From CANIGN01 sp964538275 (GTDB taxonomy: Bacteria > Bdellovibrionota > UBA2428): 21,785 nt of DNA. Positions within the stretch are counted from its first letter, which is position 1. Each line of letters opens with the position of its first letter. The notes below the pieces were generated by a model. The model was not told where the DNA came from, did not search any database, and saw nothing but the letters and a program-made list of their open reading frames with translations. Both the position numbers and the translations under genes were made by a program. Of this stretch, positions 1 through 7,980 are shown piece by piece. The DNA lies in assembly GCA_964538275.1 (NCBI GenBank), contig CAZIFW010000037.1, positions 1 to 21,785 of the forward strand. Reading direction: 5' to 3'.

Positions 1-421
1 GTCACGCAACAACATATCTGTAAGCACTAAGTCTTTTGACGGAAAAAATGTAGGCCTAGACCTAAGTGGCCAAGAAGACGTGCTCAACACCAAAATGGGT
101 GGCGCGAGCTTTCAATTTGATAACGCTAAGAACACTGTAAAATCTTTTTTTGCTGCTTCTCTTAAGGATAAAGCTAAAAGCGTAAAAGAAGGGAAAGGCG
201 ACGTAACAGTAAAGCCTTTACTTACTCTCGACATCGTAAACGACTACTTCACGGCTGGTTGCGTAGCAAAAGTAGACCTCACGCTGCTTAACGCCAAAGG
301 CGAGCAGATTAAAGCTGTTTCTAAGAACTTCAAACGCACTTATGTTACCAGCTGGGGCTATAAAGACGCTTGTAACGAAGCTTCTACCGAGGTTCTCGCA
401 CTAGCTCTTTCTTCGCTTTAA
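1..421 (+). CDS. 3' end of an unrecognised protein gene (5' end outside window)
   Basis: The reading frame is open from base 2 to the TAA at 419-421, so this is the C-terminal part (about 139 residues) of a longer protein. An internal GTG at 80 could be a start, but the frame continues upstream without a stop and the residues before it look equally protein-like. The visible part has alternating charged and polar residues typical of beta-rich secreted or periplasmic domains. It has one pair of cysteines (in AGCVAK and KDACNE) and ends in a small hydrophobic helix (ALALSSL). No family motif is recognised. It is followed by uvrA on the same strand after a 57-bp gap that contains an inverted repeat. 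Function unknown. Confidence 0.7.
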   Translation, partial: SRNNISVSTKSFDGKNVGLDLSGQEDVLNTKMGGASFQFDNAKNTVKSFFAASLKDKAKSVKEGKGDVTVKPLLTLDIVNDYFTAGCVAKVDLTLLNAKGEQIKAVSKNFKRTYVTSWGYKDACNEASTEVLALALSSL

Positions 422-451
422 GATCAGCATTTGCGAAACTTCCTTTGTATA

Positions 452-485
452 TTGGCACCCATCGGGTAAAATCTTCGGGTGCCAA
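452..485 (+). promoter_or_regulatory. 9-bp perfect inverted repeat spanning the uvrA start codon
   Basis: TTGGCACCC (452-460) and GGGTGCCAA (477-485) are perfect inverted repeats separated by 16 bases. The only plausible uvrA start, GTG at 479-481, lies inside the right arm, and an in-frame TAA at 467-469 excludes any earlier start. In mRNA the helix would bury the start codon. There is no U-tract after it, so it does not look like an intrinsic terminator of the upstream gene. A role in translational control is inference. Confidence 0.5.
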
Positions 486-3052
486 AGATTGAAGCTCCTT
501 CTAACAACGCCGAAATCATAATCCGAGGCGCCCGAGAACATAATTTAAAAAATATTTCTCTCGAGCTCCCTCATGGAAAAATGATTTGCATCACGGGCCC
601 CTCAGGCTCTGGTAAATCCAGTTTAGCTTTTGATACTCTTTTTGCTGAAGGCCAGCGCCGCTTTCTTGAATCCCTTTCTCCTTATGCGCGCCAATTTCTA
701 GATCAACTTAGCCGTCCTGATGTAGACCTTATCGATGGGTTAGCTCCATGTATTTCAATCGATCAAAAAACTATTTCTGCTCACCCACGCTCAACAGTCG
801 GTACGGTTACAGGAATTTATGATTTTCTTCGTTTGCTCTTTGCTCGTGTGGGAGAGGTCAAAGACCCCGATACAGGCGAAACACTTAAGCCTCATACAGA
901 AGACGACATTCTCACGCACATCGAAAGTCTGCCTGCAGGAAGCAAGGTGCAAGTTTATGGAAGCGTCGTGCGTGGTCGCAAAGGCGAATTCTTAAGAGAA
1001 TTTGAAGGCTGGCGTAGAACAGGTTTTTCTAAAGTTCGAGTTGATGGGGAGATGAAAGATCTCTTTGATCCTATTTTACTTTCTAAGTTTCAAAACCATG
1101 ACATCGATCTTTTAATCGACACTGTTGTTGTGGGTGCCCCTGAATGCAAAGACCGAATGATTGCGGCCTTTAAGCATATTGATCGTATTGCCGAGGGCTG
1201 GTTAAAACTTATTTCCCTTTCAGATAAAAGTGAGCGCTTATTTTCTAGAAAAATTGCTTCCTCATCTTCTGAAAAAACATTTCCTGATTTAGAGCCTCGT
1301 CTCTTTTCTTTTAACTCTCCGTATGGAATGTGCGAAAAGTGTCGTGGTGTAGGACTGATCTTAGAAGAAAAGAAAAAGTTTTCTCAAGTTGAGGAAGATG
1401 GCGAAGAAATTAACGAAGAAGAAATTTCTAAAGCATGTCCTTCCTGTAAGGGAACACGACTTCGAGTAGAAGCAAGCTGGGTACTCTTTAATGGAAAAAA
1501 TATTTCCGAATGGGCAGCTCTTCCTGCTTCTGATCTTCGAGATGAACTTGCGAAGCTATACAAAACTGAAAAGAGTCCCGTTAGTCGAAGAATTCTAGAA
1601 GAAATTATGCCTCGTTTAGAATTTATGAAAAACGTAGGCGTTTCATATCTTGCGCTAGATCGCCGTGTAAGCACTATATCGGGCGGCGAAGCTCAACGAT
1701 TGCGTCTTGCCACACAACTTGGATCTGAGTTAAGCGGTGTACTCTATATTTTAGATGAGCCCAGCATTGGCTTACACCCTGCCGATCACGATCGACTTCT
1801 AACAAGTCTTAAAGGTTTGCGCGACATGGGCAACACCATTGTAATTGTTGAGCATGACGAAGAAACCATGTTGGCCTCTGATCTCTTAGTAGATATTGGT
1901 CCTGGTGCTGGCCGCTTTGGTGGTGAACTTATGTGGATTGGTGAGCCAAAGGATCTGAAAAAATCTAAAGCTCCCACTGCGGGTTATTTGCTAGGAAAAG
2001 ATTTAGTTTTTGAAAAAAGAACTCCTCGCGCTCCCACAAAGAAAAAACTTACAGCCACAGGATGTACTGGACATAACCTGAAAAACGTTAGCTGCGATAT
2101 TCCACTTGGACTTCTTGTGGTTTTCACAGGAGTCAGCGGCTCTGGAAAATCAAGTCTTGCGCGGGACACTTTAGAAGTAGCTCTCGCTAAAGAACTCAAT
2201 GGCGCATTTATTAAACAGCCTCTTCCCTACAAAAAAATTGAGGGCGCAGACCAACTTCTTAAATCAATTCGTGTAGATCAACGCCCTATCGGAAGAACTC
2301 CTCGCAGCAACCCTGCTACATATACGGGAATTTTTAGTCACCTTCGAACACTTTTCTCTCAACTGCCTGATTCGCAAATTCGTGGTTACACACCTGGAAC
2401 CTTTTCTTTCAACACGAAAGGTGGCCGCTGTGAAACATGCGAAGGCGCGGGACAAAAGAAAATAGAAATGCATTTTCTTCCCGATGTTTTTGTTGAGTGC
2501 GAAAGCTGTGGCGGTGCACGTTATCGAAGAGAAATTATGGAAATTCTCTTTAAGGGTAAAAACATTTCTGAAATCTTAAAAATGTCGACAGAAGAAGCTT
2601 ACGAACATTTTAAAAATCAGCCTGTTCTTGAGCCAAAACTAAAAACTCTCATTGATGTAGGCCTGGGCTATATTCGCTTAGGTCAATCGAGCACCACACT
2701 TTCAGGAGGTGAGGCTCAACGTATTAAGCTCGCAAAAGAACTCTCTAAACGTTCTACCGGAAAAACTATTTATTTCTTAGACGAACCAACAACCGGCCTA
2801 CACTTTCAAGACGTGAGAAAACTTTTAGAACTCTTGCAGCGTCTTGTTGAACAAGGAAACACCGTTGTGGTGATTGAGCATAACCTAGATGTGATTGCCG
2901 CAGCAGATTGGCTTATTGATATGGGCCCTGGAGCAGGCAATGACGGTGGAGATATTGTTTATCAGGGACCACCCCTTGGCTTAATCAAAGATAAGAAGTC
3001 TGCAACTGCAAAGCCGCTTAAAGCTTACTTTGAACGAAGAAACTGGTTATAG
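479..3052 (+). CDS. uvrA: Excinuclease ABC subunit UvrA, short form lacking the insertion domain
   Basis: UvrA is the damage-recognition ATPase of nucleotide excision repair; it loads UvrB onto lesions. At 857 residues it is shorter than the usual ~940. The order is Walker A I (GPSGSGKSS, 40-48), a UvrB-binding-type region (about 130-250, with RKGEF and RVDGE), one Cys pair at 285/288 and another at 320/323, signature SGGEAQRLRL (401), Walker B with LDEPSIGLH (425), Walker A II (GVSGSGKSS, 551), the C-terminal zinc module Cys 651/654/674/677, signature SGGEAQRIKL (742), and LDEPTTGLH (767). Compared with E. coli, only 31 mostly acidic residues separate the 285/288 and 320/323 pairs, where about 125 are usual, so the insertion domain is missing. 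The usual CPxC pair just before LEPRLFSFN is replaced by a serine run (261-264). Keeping the UvrB-binding region argues for UvrA1 rather than the UvrA2 class. The GTG start is forced by an upstream stop. It ends 3 bp from the convergent gene. Confidence 0.97.
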   Translation: MPKIEAPSNNAEIIIRGAREHNLKNISLELPHGKMICITGPSGSGKSSLAFDTLFAEGQRRFLESLSPYARQFLDQLSRPDVDLIDGLAPCISIDQKTISAHPRSTVGTVTGIYDFLRLLFARVGEVKDPDTGETLKPHTEDDILTHIESLPAGSKVQVYGSVVRGRKGEFLREFEGWRRTGFSKVRVDGEMKDLFDPILLSKFQNHDIDLLIDTVVVGAPECKDRMIAAFKHIDRIAEGWLKLISLSDKSERLFSRKIASSSSEKTFPDLEPRLFSFNSPYGMCEKCRGVGLILEEKKKFSQVEEDGEEINEEEISKACPSCKGTRLRVEASWVLFNGKNISEWAALPASDLRDELAKLYKTEKSPVSRRILEEIMPRLEFMKNVGVSYLALDRRVSTISGGEAQRLRLATQLGSELSGVLYILDEPSIGLHPADHDRLLTSLKGLRDMGNTIVIVEHDEETMLASDLLVDIGPGAGRFGGELMWIGEPKDLKKSKAPTAGYLLGKDLVFEKRTPRAPTKKKLTATGCTGHNLKNVSCDIPLGLLVVFTGVSGSGKSSLARDTLEVALAKELNGAFIKQPLPYKKIEGADQLLKSIRVDQRPIGRTPRSNPATYTGIFSHLRTLFSQLPDSQIRGYTPGTFSFNTKGGRCETCEGAGQKKIEMHFLPDVFVECESCGGARYRREIMEILFKGKNISEILKMSTEEAYEHFKNQPVLEPKLKTLIDVGLGYIRLGQSSTTLSGGEAQRIKLAKELSKRSTGKTIYFLDEPTTGLHFQDVRKLLELLQRLVEQGNTVVVIEHNLDVIAAADWLIDMGPGAGNDGGDIVYQGPPLGLIKDKKSATAKPLKAYFERRNWL

Positions 3053-3055
3053 TTT

Positions 3056-4813
3056 TTATTTTCTTAGATTAATTTCAAAGAGTTTTTCGCGAACACCTTG
3101 GTCGTAAGCCCAGTATTTTCCTGTGTGTGATAACTGCACAGATCTTCCTTTAGAATCAACTCCCACGGGCCCCACTATCTTTTGATCTGCTTTTTTTAGC
3201 TTTTGTGCCGCACTTAAAACAGAGACCCCAGTGTAGGCGCTAAAGTTTTCGTATTGCCTACGAATCTGTTTGCTATAAGTAGCATCTCCTAAAAATAAAT
3301 ATCCATCACTATATTCACTAAAGTTAGAAACCCAAACGTTGTCTCTCATGTAGCGCACAACTTCTCGAACGCTTTGAGTTTCTTTGAAGCGATTATTATC
3401 CGAGATATTTCCCATATCCATAAAATCAACTTGATCGAGTTGCATGGGATTAATTGAAGCCCAAATTAAGTTAGCTAAGCCCATTTGATTGCTTCCTGTG
3501 TAAACTCGAAAACATCCGTGACTCGCGTTTGTTCCCCACGGGCTATAGAAAAAAACATGGTGAAAGCCTCGGCCAGAGAATGATCTTGAATTGCCGTAAC
3601 TCAACATCACCAGCCCGCGCATGTCATCTCCTGCGCGACTTATATATTTTTTATGAAAACCCACTACTCTAAAAACACCGTCTGGAGTATTGCCGGGAGC
3701 ACCCTTGTCCCCAGCCAAAGTCCATCTGGAATCAGTTCTTCTGCCTGTTGTGATTAAACCTATCCCTAAAAGTTCTTTTCTAAATTTCTTTTTAGAATTA
3801 TCCGCTCTCCATATTGCTAAAAATTCTGGGCTACCTGGCCCCATAGCTTCTTGCTTAAATACGTCTATGTAAATCCGAGAGTAGGGAGCATAGAGCGCAA
3901 GCATTTGCTCAAATCTTTGATCAATTGCGTTTGCGTTAGAAAGTATTTCATGTCGAAGATCCCATACGAGATCTAAGCCAATGGCTCTAATTTCAGAAGA
4001 AACGCTCTCTGTTTCAACAGAACTAAAATTAAAATTCGTTTTTTCTAAGCCAAACTTTGCAGCGTATCCAGGAAAGGGGTTGCCATCGCCCCTGTACGTT
4101 TTAAATGCATGAAAACTTTTTTCAATTTTCTGTGCTTCTAAAATTTCAATAGGGGCTGCTTCATATGAAACGTGGATACTTTTTGTCGGAAGCGTTCCCT
4201 CTGGGGCATCTACTGGCAAAGCACCCAAAACAATTTGTTCATTAATGGTTCCAAGCTTTCCATGAATACCATGCAAGCGAAGAAGTCCCATGTAGCCAAG
4301 CGCTGTTTTGAATTGAGGGCTCTCTTTAAATTTTGCCTCTAGAAGTTCTTGTTGTCTTGTTACATTCGTTTGTAAAAAAACCTCAGCCAAGAACGCTGCT
4401 TCTTGCTGAATAATTTTTTCCCAGTAGGGATGATCTTGTTCTCCAAAAAGTTCTGTTCTTTGTTTTTTTAAATATTTATAAAGTGTAAGTTGAGATTTTT
4501 TTAAACTTTCATTTCGTGCCAAGTCTCGTTCTTCGCGAACACTTTCTGGAACTCTAAAGTATTCAGCATTGTTTGTTGCGAGTGCAAAATTATCTTGAGC
4601 TTGATTAAAGTCGGGCAACTGTTCGGTGTTTTGTGGCGCTTGCGGTACGAGTGCTAAAACAGAGTTATCAAATTTAACATTATCTTCCTCTACGGGAACA
4701 GCGCGTGGAATTTCACGTTGTTTTTTAGGCGCTGCTTCTGTGAAATACAGGCCTCCCAAAAGTACTTGAGCTAAAAAAATACTGTAGATTCTTACGTGCA
4801 CCGCTTGAAACAT
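3056..4813 (-). CDS. Large secreted L,D-transpeptidase-like (YkuD-type) protein
   Basis: A 585-residue protein with an N-terminal hydrophobic segment (about 11-24) followed by TEAAPKK, which looks like a cleavable signal peptide. A charged helical region (about 70-180) leads to a catalytic-type domain with NTPDGVFRV (375-383), FHHVFFY (417-423) and SHGCFRV (431-437). The last fits the YkuD [S/T]HGC-x-R active site with Cys434 as nucleophile and His418 or His419 as partner. The His-to-Ser distance (11-12 residues) is slightly shorter than the usual 14-17. YkuD enzymes form 3-3 cross-links, attach proteins to, or edit peptidoglycan in the periplasm. A further 150 residues follow the active site and are not recognised. 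Divergent from the second transpeptidase gene, convergent with uvrA. The family call is good; the exact reaction is unknown. Confidence 0.8.
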   Translation of the reverse strand: MFQAVHVRIYSIFLAQVLLGGLYFTEAAPKKQREIPRAVPVEEDNVKFDNSVLALVPQAPQNTEQLPDFNQAQDNFALATNNAEYFRVPESVREERDLARNESLKKSQLTLYKYLKKQRTELFGEQDHPYWEKIIQQEAAFLAEVFLQTNVTRQQELLEAKFKESPQFKTALGYMGLLRLHGIHGKLGTINEQIVLGALPVDAPEGTLPTKSIHVSYEAAPIEILEAQKIEKSFHAFKTYRGDGNPFPGYAAKFGLEKTNFNFSSVETESVSSEIRAIGLDLVWDLRHEILSNANAIDQRFEQMLALYAPYSRIYIDVFKQEAMGPGSPEFLAIWRADNSKKKFRKELLGIGLITTGRRTDSRWTLAGDKGAPGNTPDGVFRVVGFHKKYISRAGDDMRGLVMLSYGNSRSFSGRGFHHVFFYSPWGTNASHGCFRVYTGSNQMGLANLIWASINPMQLDQVDFMDMGNISDNNRFKETQSVREVVRYMRDNVWVSNFSEYSDGYLFLGDATYSKQIRRQYENFSAYTGVSVLSAAQKLKKADQKIVGPVGVDSKGRSVQLSHTGKYWAYDQGVREKLFEINLRK

Positions 4814-5031
4814 ATAGATGCGACTGCTTATAACGCATCGCGTTTTGTTCTACAAGAACTTCTTTAAAATTATGTAGTTGTAGCTTTCACTCAGCCTCGC
4901 TGTATCCAACTTCTTCAGTTTCGACAAAGAATTTCGAAAATCGTCAAAAAAAGATCCTTATTATCCAGTACTTAGTTACGGATTAATGGCGAATTAACAC
5001 GGAACACTCTCTCTTTTGGCGAAGAAAGAGT
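4814..5031. promoter_or_regulatory. Divergent intergenic region between two L,D-transpeptidase genes
   Basis: This 218-bp gap must hold the promoters of both flanking genes. Short inverted repeats are visible: GATGCG (4817-4822) with CGCATC (4834-4839) just upstream of the minus-strand start, and GTTC-TACAA-GAAC (4847-4859). The plus-strand gene has a purine-rich stretch (GAAGAAAGAG, 5021-5030) that can serve as its ribosome binding site. No convincing -35/-10 pair was found on either strand, so the region is listed only as the shared control region. Confidence 0.4.
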
Positions 5032-5769
5032 ATGAACTTTTTCTACAAAAACTCACTAAAGCTTCTAACTACCCTTGGTTTTTGCCTAAGTCTTTTGCCA
5101 CAAAATTCTTTTGCAATGGGCAAGGCTCCTTCAGCAAAACCAACTCCTTCGAAGCCCAGTCCCTCTAAACCAATTTCTTCTAACCCAACTCCTTCAAAGC
5201 CACCCGTGTCTAATCCCCCTAAGCCCGTTACGGATCCAAACGATCCGTACGCATATGTTGACCCCACAGGCATTGTTCCTGCTACTCCCAAAAAAGAAGC
5301 TCTGAAGTTGTATGATCAAATGAAGTCGTCTCTCAAAAATCCAAATTTTTTAACTGTTATCGATTTCAGTCAGTACTCAGGAAAGAAACGTTTTTACTTA
5401 ATTGATATGAGAAGTGGCACCGTTGAAACATACAAAACTGCACATGGCTCGGGTTCCGATTCAAATCATGACGGATATGCAGAAAAGTTTTCAAATACTT
5501 CTGGCTCTAATGCTTCTTCACTTGGACTTTATAGAACTGCGGAAACATATAATGGAAAACACGGATACTCTTTGCGACTTGATGGTTTGAGTTCAACAAA
5601 CAGCAATGCGCGTAGCCGCGCCATTGTTGTTCATGCAGCAGACTATGTGAACGATGACACAAGTTCTAAATCTGGAAGAAGCTGGGGTTGCCCGGCACTT
5701 GATCCATCTGCATCAAGACGTGTGATTAACTTTATTGCCGGCGGCAGTTTAATCTACGCTTGGAAATAA
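5032..5769 (+). CDS. Secreted L,D-transpeptidase catalytic-domain family protein with Pro/Ser-rich linker
   Basis: A 245-residue protein. Residues 1-28 form a signal peptide (hydrophobic LLTTLGFCLSLLP, cleavage near SFA). Residues 31-66 are a Pro/Ser/Lys repeat-like linker built from variations of TPSKP, suited to crossing or lying along the cell wall. The catalytic part (about 100-245) has IVVHAADYV with His201 and SGRSWGCPAL with Cys220. This matches the RSWGCPA signature of the L,D-transpeptidase catalytic-domain family (the YkuD_2 type) rather than classical YkuD. The expected role is periplasmic peptidoglycan remodelling. The start ATG follows a GAAGAAAGAG purine stretch. Its 3' end overlaps psd by 16 bp tail to tail. 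It is divergent from another wall transpeptidase, which suggests shared expression. Confidence 0.87.
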   Translation: MNFFYKNSLKLLTTLGFCLSLLPQNSFAMGKAPSAKPTPSKPSPSKPISSNPTPSKPPVSNPPKPVTDPNDPYAYVDPTGIVPATPKKEALKLYDQMKSSLKNPNFLTVIDFSQYSGKKRFYLIDMRSGTVETYKTAHGSGSDSNHDGYAEKFSNTSGSNASSLGLYRTAETYNGKHGYSLRLDGLSSTNSNARSRAIVVHAADYVNDDTSSKSGRSWGCPALDPSASRRVINFIAGGSLIYAWK

Positions 5770-6665
5770 TTTTCTTTCCACTCGCCTATCGATTGTCCCA
5801 AGCGTACTAGCACTTCTGTGCCTTCGGAATTTTTTTCTAAAATTTTTGGATTGAGCTTGAGGCCTTCAGTTGCTGAATCTCCCACAATCAACACAAGTGT
5901 TGATGCTCCAAAATCAAAGTATCCTTTTTCTTGACCGCGTTTTGCGCTGCTATCTGCATCATAGGTTTGATGAATTCGGCCCACACACATTGCGCCCACT
6001 TCTAGATAAATAAGTTCTCCAAAGTTTTTGCTCTGTTGAATTGCAAGTTGTCTTTCGTTCCACTCAAAAATTTGCGGAATTTGTTGAAGCGCCCAAGGAT
6101 TTACAGAATGGAGTTGCGTGCCAAGTTTGTGCGCTTTTAAAACAACACCCTCATCTACAAAATGAAAGCGATGATAATCCAGCGGGCACAAACGAAAAGT
6201 CATTGCCCAACCTTTTTGCGGACATTTATTCTTAAAAGATCCTAAAAGATCTGGAAGCAAAACATCCTTACCTTTAATTTTTAAAGCAGGAACTCCATTT
6301 TCAATTCGACTTACACTGAGACGAGCATCACATGGAGATGCAAAAATTTTTGCTTCACTGGGAAAAGCAGTATTCTTTTTAAAACGAACAAAAAAATCAT
6401 TGAAGCTGCTATAGCCTCCTTCGGGCACAACATATTCTTCTAAGTTAACTCCAAAGTTTTTTAAGAAAGGCTCAATATCTTTTTTACTAGCGGCGCTTTT
6501 CTTTTTTTCACCAACATAGTTGCTAACAAATTTTTGTACCCATGTTTGACTAATAAGTGCGCGCAAAGGAGCAAACTTGTACGCAAAATCCAACCATTCA
6601 CCGCCGTAAACTTTTTCTTCAATCATTTTGTTTTCTTGGAGATCAAATACGGGAATGATTTTCAT
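5754..6665 (-). CDS. psd: Phosphatidylserine decarboxylase
   Basis: Converts phosphatidylserine to phosphatidylethanolamine at the inner membrane. The 303-residue protein has the substrate/active-site Asp in ASPCDARL (Asp112), the YHRFHF motif (164-169), and the self-cleavage site GAST (253-256), where Ser255 would become the pyruvoyl cofactor. The residue before the cleaved Ser is Ala rather than the usual Gly (LGST/GGST), but this position varies in the family and the Asp/His/Ser set is intact. The N-terminal part (YGGEWLDFAYKFAPLRAL) resembles the longer PSD forms that carry an extra N-terminal helix. The start is supported by GGAG about 8 bases upstream. It follows an intrinsic terminator after atpE, so it needs read-through or its own promoter in a very short leader. 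No pssA is in view. Confidence 0.95.
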   Translation of the reverse strand: MKIIPVFDLQENKMIEEKVYGGEWLDFAYKFAPLRALISQTWVQKFVSNYVGEKKKSAASKKDIEPFLKNFGVNLEEYVVPEGGYSSFNDFFVRFKKNTAFPSEAKIFASPCDARLSVSRIENGVPALKIKGKDVLLPDLLGSFKNKCPQKGWAMTFRLCPLDYHRFHFVDEGVVLKAHKLGTQLHSVNPWALQQIPQIFEWNERQLAIQQSKNFGELIYLEVGAMCVGRIHQTYDADSSAKRGQEKGYFDFGASTLVLIVGDSATEGLKLNPKILEKNSEGTEVLVRLGQSIGEWKENYFQA

Positions 6666-6692
6666 GAGCTGGCTCCTTTTTTGCTTTTACTC

Positions 6693-6728
6693 AAAAAAAA
6701 AGGAAACCCCTAGCTATAGGAGCTTCCT
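6693..6728 (-). terminator. Intrinsic terminator after atpE
   Basis: On the minus strand, AGGAAGCTCCTA and TAGGGGTTTCCT form a 12-bp stem (two G-U pairs) around a 4-base loop TAGC. It is followed immediately by nine U residues (the A-run at 6693-6701 on the plus strand). This is a textbook factor-independent terminator 50 bp after the atpE stop. On the plus strand the same stem is followed by CTCTTTTT and could act weakly in that direction too. Confidence 0.9.
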
Positions 6729-6778
6729 CTTTTTATATTTAATAACGTTTTGCTAAGCCGAAGCTTTGCAATGCGATC

Positions 6779-7093
6779 TTATTTTCCAGCAAGTGTAGAA
6801 GTGATCAAGAACGCGAAAAGTACCAATGCTTCCATAAGAGCCAAGCTCAAGAGAAGAGGTACGAAGATAGGCTTAGCGCTTGCAGGGTTGCGAGCGATAC
6901 CATCAAGAGCAGCAGAAGCTGCGCGAGACTGAGAGTAACCTACTACTGAACAAGCAAGGCCGATTCCGAGACCTGCAGCAAGGTAAGCCATTCCAGCAGC
7001 TGAAGATACAGCGGCAGGAGCAGCTGTTTCTTGAGCAACAGCGAGAGCGGGTACAGCGATAGTAGAAAGTGCGATGAGTTGATTTCTTTTCAT
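6779..7093 (-). CDS. atpE: ATP synthase F0 subunit c, with signal-like N-terminal extension
   Basis: The c-ring subunit of F-type ATP synthase carries the ion through the membrane. The start at 7093 is chosen because AAGGAG lies 5 bases upstream; a longer frame up to 7132 runs into atpB and lacks such a site. The 104 residues hold helix 1 with the Gly-rich pattern GLGIGLACSVVG (41-52), the polar loop with IARNP (66-70), and helix 2 with the essential carboxylate Glu88 in LALMEALVLFAF. The residue after Glu88 is Ala and not the Ser typical of Na+-binding rings, so proton coupling is likely. Residues 1-21 (MKRNQ, hydrophobic stretch, AVAQ) look like a signal peptide; classical c subunits are about 80 residues. 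It lies 13 bp after atpB and is followed by a strong terminator. Confidence 0.95.
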   Translation of the reverse strand: MKRNQLIALSTIAVPALAVAQETAAPAAVSSAAGMAYLAAGLGIGLACSVVGYSQSRAASAALDGIARNPASAKPIFVPLLLSLALMEALVLFAFLITSTLAGK

Positions 7094-7106
7094 GATTTCT
7101 CCTTTA

Positions 7107-7919
7107 TTAGTGTTCTTCGTGGGCTGTTGCAATACTTATGTAAACACTGCTCAACAGCGTAAATACCAAGGCTTGAATGACACAAACCAAGATTCCTAAA
7201 ATGACAATGGGCACCGGCGCCAACGCCGTAAAGACATGTCCAATGTATTCACCTACAACCCCCAATTTTGCCGCCATTGAATGCGAAAAATCGTGGCTTA
7301 AGCCAGAGATAGTGCCGTATACCGAGTGATCTGCGTAGATGTTAGTTCTTAAACGCATTCCTAGGGTGATAGGGCGAATTGAGTGAGAGATAAGCTCCAG
7401 AGGGAACATCATCCAACCCAAAGCAATTAAAAGCCACCCTTGAAGGTGACCCGTAAATTGTTCGAAGTAATGCAAGCCGTTAGAGGCAAAGCCCATAATG
7501 TTGTAATAGAGGAAAATAAAAATACCCATAGAAAGGGTTGTGTTGATGTTGTCTGTAGGAGAACCAAAACCAGGAATAATCCCAATGAGGTTATTCACCA
7601 AAACCCACATGAAAACAAAACTTAAAAGAGGAAGATATTTTGCATAGTGATCGCCAATAATATCTTTCGCTCTGTCGCGAACATACTCGCCTAAACTTTC
7701 TACAGTGTTTCTAAGTGAAAAGTTTTCTGTAGGAACGAGGTCTTCTTCCACTGCGCTTTCGATGCCCGCTTGAGAAAGTTTAATTTTAGGAGTTGTGAGC
7801 CTATATGCCACGCCCCCTGCGATAAAGAGTCCCGCTGTGATAGCAGCGCCCGCAATATGCGGATTGTGAGACAAAAAGTCATTGTGGAGTAAATTCCAGA
7901 CCTTAAAACCAGCTGCCAT
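7107..7919 (-). CDS. atpB: ATP synthase F0 subunit a
   Basis: Subunit a forms the ion half-channels next to the c-ring. The 270-residue protein has membrane helices at about 22-40, 93-116, 128-146, 160-178 and 225-265, including LVNNLIGIIPGF, PLELISHSIRPITLGMRL and the final PVPIVILGILVCVIQALVF. The essential stator Arg is Arg189 in GMRLR, matching E. coli Arg210. The following segment reads RTNIYADH, where FGN or FAN is common, giving a second Arg at 191. The start ATG at 7919 overlaps the stop of a four-codon reading frame (TAATG). F1 genes and the b subunit are absent from the window, so the ATP synthase genes are split. It is co-directional with the small upstream membrane gene and atpE. 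Confidence 0.95.
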   Translation of the reverse strand: MAAGFKVWNLLHNDFLSHNPHIAGAAITAGLFIAGGVAYRLTTPKIKLSQAGIESAVEEDLVPTENFSLRNTVESLGEYVRDRAKDIIGDHYAKYLPLLSFVFMWVLVNNLIGIIPGFGSPTDNINTTLSMGIFIFLYYNIMGFASNGLHYFEQFTGHLQGWLLIALGWMMFPLELISHSIRPITLGMRLRTNIYADHSVYGTISGLSHDFSHSMAAKLGVVGEYIGHVFTALAPVPIVILGILVCVIQALVFTLLSSVYISIATAHEEH

Positions 7920-7980
7920 TACTCAAAATACATATCTGCCCTAGAGCACACTGTAAATTCTAAAGTTGTAATCTCTTGGC

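Noticed and set aside
4847..4859. GTTC-TACAA-GAAC as a LexA-type SOS box
   Set aside because: The half-site orientation and spacing do not fit known LexA boxes, the arms are only 4 bp, and the neighbours are cell-wall genes.
5043..5305. Gly-rich minus-strand and Pro/Leu-rich plus-strand open frames over the transpeptidase linker
   Set aside because: They are frame shadows of the repetitive Pro/Ser linker and lack start signals or plausible protein character.
5898..5909. Psd cleavage motif GAST instead of LGST/GGST, suspected inactivation
   Set aside because: The Ser, the His motif and the Asp are all present, and the residue before the cleaved Ser is variable in the family.
7094..7132. Longer AtpE start giving a 117-residue protein
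   Set aside because: The upstream start lies within the atpB 3' end without a ribosome binding site, whereas AAGGAG directly precedes the ATG at 7093.
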